Of a DNA stretch of 64,000 nucleotides, positions 60,899-64,000 are shown one piece after another. The position numbers and the translations under genes are program-made. Origin of the DNA: Streptomyces zinciresistens K42 (GTDB lineage: Bacteria > Actinomycetota > Actinomycetes > Streptomycetales > Streptomycetaceae); NCBI RefSeq assembly GCF_000225525.1, contig NZ_AGBF01000016.1, positions 1 through 64,000 on the forward strand, in the 5' to 3' direction. Under the pieces are notes generated by a model. That model was not told where the DNA came from. It was given only the letters and a program-made list of their open reading frames with translations, and did no database searches. Every line of letters begins with the position of its first letter. Within the stretch, counting starts at the first letter, position 1.

Positions 60899-62328
60899 CC
60901 CGCCGGGCCCTCCTCCAGGGCGTGCAGCTGGTCCAGGAACCACCGGGCCGGGGGGAGGGCCGTGGCCGCGGCCACCAGCCGCTTGGCACGGTCCGCCCGC
61001 TCCGCCGGGCCCATCGACAGGGCCTCGTGCAGCGCGTGGGCCGTGCCGACGACGTCGTACGGGTTGACGGCGATCGCGTCCTCGCCCAGCTCCTCGAAGG
61101 CGCCCGCCTCCCGGGACAGCACCAGGGCGCACCCCTCGTCCGAGACGACCGGCACCTCCTTCGCGACCAGGTTCATACCGTCGCGGATCGGGTTGACCAG
61201 GGCCACGTCCGCCAGCCGGTACGCGGCGAGCGAGCGCGCGAAGTCGTCCTTCACATGCAGTACGACGGGCCGCCAACCGGGCGTGCCGAAGGCGGAGTTG
61301 ATCTCCTCGGCGACCCGCCGCACCTCGGCCGTGTAGTCCCGGTACACGGCCAGGTCCTGCCGTGAGGGGTAGGCGAAGGCCACGTGCACCACGCGCTCGC
61401 GCCACTCGGGGTGGTCCTCCAGGAGCTGCCGGTAGGACAGCAGGCCGCGCACGATGTTCTTCGACAGCTCGGTCCGGTCGACCCGGACCACCGTCCTGCG
61501 GGCCGTGCCGTCCGGGGCGCTGCCGATCTCCTCCCGCAGCGCCGCCATCCGCTCCTCCACGTCCGGCTCGTGCGCCCGCGCCCGCAGGAAGTCCGCGTCC
61601 GCGCCCAGCCCGTGCACACCGATCCGCGTGGCCCCGGGCCCCCCGGCGAACCCGTCGCGGCACGCCTCGAAGGCGTCCGCCCAGCGCCGGGTCAGGAAGC
61701 CCAGCCGGTCCGCGCCGAGCATCCCGCGCAGCACCTGCCCCGCGATGTCGTCCGGCAGCATCCGGAAGTACTCGGCGGGCGCCCACGGGGTGTGCGAGAA
61801 GTGGCCGATCCGCAGGTCGGGGCGCAGCTCGCGGAGCATCCCCGGCACCAGCGTCAGGTGGTAGTCCTGCACCAGCACGGCCGCCCCCGGCGCCGCCTGC
61901 CGCGCCAGCGCCTCCGCGAAGGCCCGGTTGTAGGTCTCGTACGACGCCCACCGGCGCCGGAACTCCGCGTCGAAGACGGGCTCCAGCGGTGTCTGGTAGA
62001 GCATGTGGTGGACGAACCACAGCACCGAGTTGGCGATGCCGTTGTAGGCGTCCGCGTGCACGTCGGCCGGGATGTCCAGCATCAGCACGCCGTCCTCGCC
62101 GGCGCCCCGCCGCACGGCCTCCCGGTCCCCGTCGGACAGCGCGGAGCACACCCACAGCGCGCCCGCGTCCGGCCCGATCGCCGACAGACCGGAGACGACC
62201 CCGCCGCCGCCCCTCTTCGAGCGCAGCGAGCCGTCCTCGCCCACCTCGTACGACACCGGACCGCGGTTGGAGGCGACCAGGACCCTGGCACCGCCCTGCG
62301 CGCTCGGCGCACCCTGCGTGGAAGCCAT
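60886..62328 (-). CDS. otsA: Trehalose-6-phosphate synthase
   Basis: 480 residues from ATG 62328 (MASTQGAPSAQGGARVLVAS). GT20 family: NRGPVSY, VLVQDYHLTLVPGMLRE, FSHTPWAPAEYFRMLP, and near the end NPIRDGMNLVAKEVP form the UDP-glucose and glucose-6-P sites. First step of trehalose synthesis. Transcription converges on otsB. Confidence 0.95.
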   Translation of the reverse strand: MASTQGAPSAQGGARVLVASNRGPVSYEVGEDGSLRSKRGGGGVVSGLSAIGPDAGALWVCSALSDGDREAVRRGAGEDGVLMLDIPADVHADAYNGIANSVLWFVHHMLYQTPLEPVFDAEFRRRWASYETYNRAFAEALARQAAPGAAVLVQDYHLTLVPGMLRELRPDLRIGHFSHTPWAPAEYFRMLPDDIAGQVLRGMLGADRLGFLTRRWADAFEACRDGFAGGPGATRIGVHGLGADADFLRARAHEPDVEERMAALREEIGSAPDGTARRTVVRVDRTELSKNIVRGLLSYRQLLEDHPEWRERVVHVAFAYPSRQDLAVYRDYTAEVRRVAEEINSAFGTPGWRPVVLHVKDDFARSLAAYRLADVALVNPIRDGMNLVAKEVPVVSDEGCALVLSREAGAFEELGEDAIAVNPYDVVGTAHALHEALSMGPAERADRAKRLVAAATALPPARWFLDQLHALEEGPAGQPA

Positions 62329-62423
62329 AAGCCTCAACCTAGCCCGGCGCGGAAACGCTCAAACGTGCGGTTCCGCTCAGTGGGGGGACCGTGCACGGCC
62401 TGTGTACGGCCGGTTTCCGGCGT

Positions 62424-63368
62424 TTACGCGACCTCGCGCGCCGCGTACTCGGCGATCTCCGCCATCGGCGGCCGCTCCTCGGTGTCCACGGAGTACGTCC
62501 GTGGCTCGAAACCGTCCCGGCCCCGCTCGAACTGGGTCAGCGAGGGCCGTACGAGATGCCCGCGCGCCAGCCTCAGCTGCGCCGTGCGGTAGATAGCGGC
62601 GGACATCCGGCCGAGCGCCTGCCCGTCCTGGTGGCGGTGCTTGCGCACGCCCACGTCCACCTGCGCGAGCGCGTCCAGGCCCACCAGGTGCAGGGCGTCG
62701 ATCAGCATGCCGAGCTCGACGCCGTACCCCACCGGGAACGGCAGCCGCTCCAGCAGCGACCGGCGCGCCGCGTACTCGCCGCCCAGCGGCTGCACGAAAC
62801 CGGCCAGCTGCGGCCAGTGCATGTTCAGCAGCGGGCGCGCCATCAGCTCGGTGACCCGGCCGCCCTGGCCCGCCGCATTGCCGAGCGGACGGTCGTACAT
62901 CGCCTTGACCAGGTCGACGCCGGGGTCGGTGAGCAGCGGGCCGACGATCCCGGTGACGAAGTCGGAGGAGAACTCCCGCAGGTCGGCGTCGACGAAGCAG
63001 ACGATGTCGCCGCCCGTGACGAACAGCGAGCGCCACAGCACCTCGCCCTTGCCGGGCACGGCCGGCAGCCGCGGCAGGATCGCGTCGCGGTGCACCACGC
63101 GCGCGCCCGCCGCCGCGGCGACCTCGGAGGTGCGGTCGGTGGAGCCGGAGTCCACGACGACGATCTCGTCGACCAGCGGGACCTGGAGCACCAGGTCGTG
63201 CCGGATGACCGAGACGATCTCGCCGACCGTCTCCTCCTCGTCGAGCGCGGGCAGCACGACGGAGACCGACTGGCCCGTGCGCTGCTTTGCGGCCAGGATC
63301 TGGTGGAGCGGACGGTCGGCCACCGACCAGGAGCGGTCGGTCAGCCAGCGTTCGACTTCTTCCAGCAC
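62424..63368 (-). CDS. gpgS: Glucosyl-3-phosphoglycerate synthase
   Basis: 314 residues, GTG start. GT81/GT2 fold: VSVVLPALDEEETVGEIVSV, EIVVVDSGSTDRTSEVA, VCFVDADLREFSSDFV, and the region HWPQLAGFVQPLGGEYAARR with the acceptor-site residues of GpgS. Makes glucosyl-3-phosphoglycerate, precursor of glucosylglycerate and methylglucose lipopolysaccharide. Next to otsA, so a compatible-solute locus. Confidence 0.88.
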   Translation of the reverse strand: MLEEVERWLTDRSWSVADRPLHQILAAKQRTGQSVSVVLPALDEEETVGEIVSVIRHDLVLQVPLVDEIVVVDSGSTDRTSEVAAAAGARVVHRDAILPRLPAVPGKGEVLWRSLFVTGGDIVCFVDADLREFSSDFVTGIVGPLLTDPGVDLVKAMYDRPLGNAAGQGGRVTELMARPLLNMHWPQLAGFVQPLGGEYAARRSLLERLPFPVGYGVELGMLIDALHLVGLDALAQVDVGVRKHRHQDGQALGRMSAAIYRTAQLRLARGHLVRPSLTQFERGRDGFEPRTYSVDTEERPPMAEIAEYAAREVA

Positions 63369-63528
63369 GGTGGGCGGCTCCTCGCTGTCGGGACACGGTC
63401 GGGACGGTGTGTGATCCGTCTCGCGGTGCGGACGGCTATCTCAACTGTCCTGGCCTTCGGTTACAGTCTTGAACAACGCCGGTGACCATCGCATGTCCGG
63501 GTCGGCCGTCGCCAACAACCGAATACCG

Positions 63529-63679
63529 CTCATCCAGAGGGGCAGAGGGACACGGCCCGTTGAAGCCCCGGCAACCCTCCAGCCGGTCTCGTAGATCAGT
63601 GTTGATCATTCCGCGAGGCTCCCGGCTAGGGAAGGTGCCAAATCCGTCTCACGGCGAGATGCGTCGTGAGGAAGATGAG
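63529..63679 (+). promoter_or_regulatory. SAM-I (S-box) riboswitch upstream of thrC
   Basis: Conserved core CCAGAGGGGCAGAGGGAC then GAAGCCCCGGCAACC, followed by GGAAGGTGCCAAATCC. P1 pairs CTCATC (63529-63534) with GATGAG (63674-63679). The 3' strand of P1 abuts GAGGAG before thrC, pointing to control of translation initiation. Confidence 0.9.
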
Positions 63680-63699
63680 GAGAAAGGGCCTCGCCTCAC

Positions 63700-64000
63700 A
63701 TGGCTGCGCAGACTGTTGCAAGCACCACCGGATCCACCGTCGACCTCGGACCCGCCGCGGCGCTCTCCTGCCGCGAGTGCGGCCACCGGGTCCCCCTCGG
63801 CCCGCTCTTCGCGTGCGAGGAGTGTTTCGGCCCGCTGGAGATCGCCTACGACTTCTCGGCCTACGACACCGAGGAACTCCGCAAGCGGATCGAGGCGGGC
63901 CCCGCGAACATCTGGCGCTACGCGCCGCTGCTGCCCGTCCCCGCCGACGTGGCCGGCAAGCCGAACCTCAACCCCGGCTGGACCAAGCTCGTCCAGGCCG
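63700..64000 (+). CDS. thrC: Threonine synthase, 5' part
   Basis: ATG 63700 begins MAAQTVASTTGSTVDLGPAA. The N-terminal zinc-ribbon-like CRECGHRVPLGPLFACEECF is typical of actinobacterial ThrC; the pyridoxal-phosphate region lies beyond the window edge. Makes threonine from phosphohomoserine. The upstream S-box suggests it responds to SAM, balancing threonine and methionine branches. Confidence 0.88.
   Translation, partial: MAAQTVASTTGSTVDLGPAAALSCRECGHRVPLGPLFACEECFGPLEIAYDFSAYDTEELRKRIEAGPANIWRYAPLLPVPADVAGKPNLNPGWTKLVQA

Overview
The window reads as a chromosomal segment of a Streptomyces. Supporting signs are the very high G+C with G/C at third codon positions, GTG/TTG starts and GTGA/ATGA gene overlaps. 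The gene content agrees: phoU next to phoR-phoP, carD-ispD-ispF-cysS-rlmB, msiK, a cdgB-type GGDEF protein, DasR-like operators beside nagA/nagK, WS/DGAT acyltransferases and trehalose genes. Both window edges cut genes: an MFS transporter on the left and threonine synthase on the right.

Region 1 (1-2.4 kb): MFS transporter and gpmA (phosphoglycerate mutase). Region 2 (2.35-13.34 kb) is accessory DNA built from two elements in tandem at the 3' end of gpmA. The att core CCAGGGCAAGAAGAAGTA occurs at 2350, again at 10510, and with one G missing at 13325. Element 1 (8.2 kb) carries a tyrosine integrase, excisionase-like protein, P-loop ATPase, HNH nuclease, an XRE-sigma fusion, a GntR regulator and a small P-loop kinase. 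No conjugation or phage structural gene was seen. Element 2 (2.8 kb) has no integrase. It still has paired 11-bp-spaced candidate arm sites at both ends, at the same distances from the cores as in element 1. Its two genes encode a RAMA-CBS-HEPN-like protein and a GIY-YIG-like protein, a candidate nucleic-acid-targeting defence module.

Region 3 (13.6-31.6 kb) is core chromosome: a secreted two-repeat protein, a multidomain PP2C phosphatase, an overlooked 54-residue Cys-rich peptide, phoU/phoR/phoP with a PHO box, a DUF461-type lipoprotein, carD, ispD-ispF, cysS, rlmB, a DoxX-like membrane protein, a sugar nucleotidyltransferase and msiK. tRNA-Thr(TGT) follows.

Region 4 (32.1-37.7 kb) holds nine small secreted proteins. 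Most share near-identical signal peptides but have different mature parts: three Cys-containing families plus low-complexity P/Q/A-rich repeats. Region 5 (37.9-42.0 kb) is a compact WS/DGAT-ACP-ketosynthase-WS/DGAT cluster, possibly an undescribed lipid pathway.

Region 6 (42-64 kb) holds GNAT, DAO-family oxidoreductase, DHA2 exporter, pentapeptide protein, M1 metallopeptidase lipoprotein, GNAT-Nudix fusion, TerD, ArfB, flavin reductase and a GAF-PAS-GGDEF diguanylate cyclase. It continues with a PfkB kinase, a nagA-nagK pair divergent from an orphan sugar-binding lipoprotein across two DasR-like sites, otsB and otsA (converging and overlapping), glucosyl-3-phosphoglycerate synthase, and thrC behind a SAM-I riboswitch.
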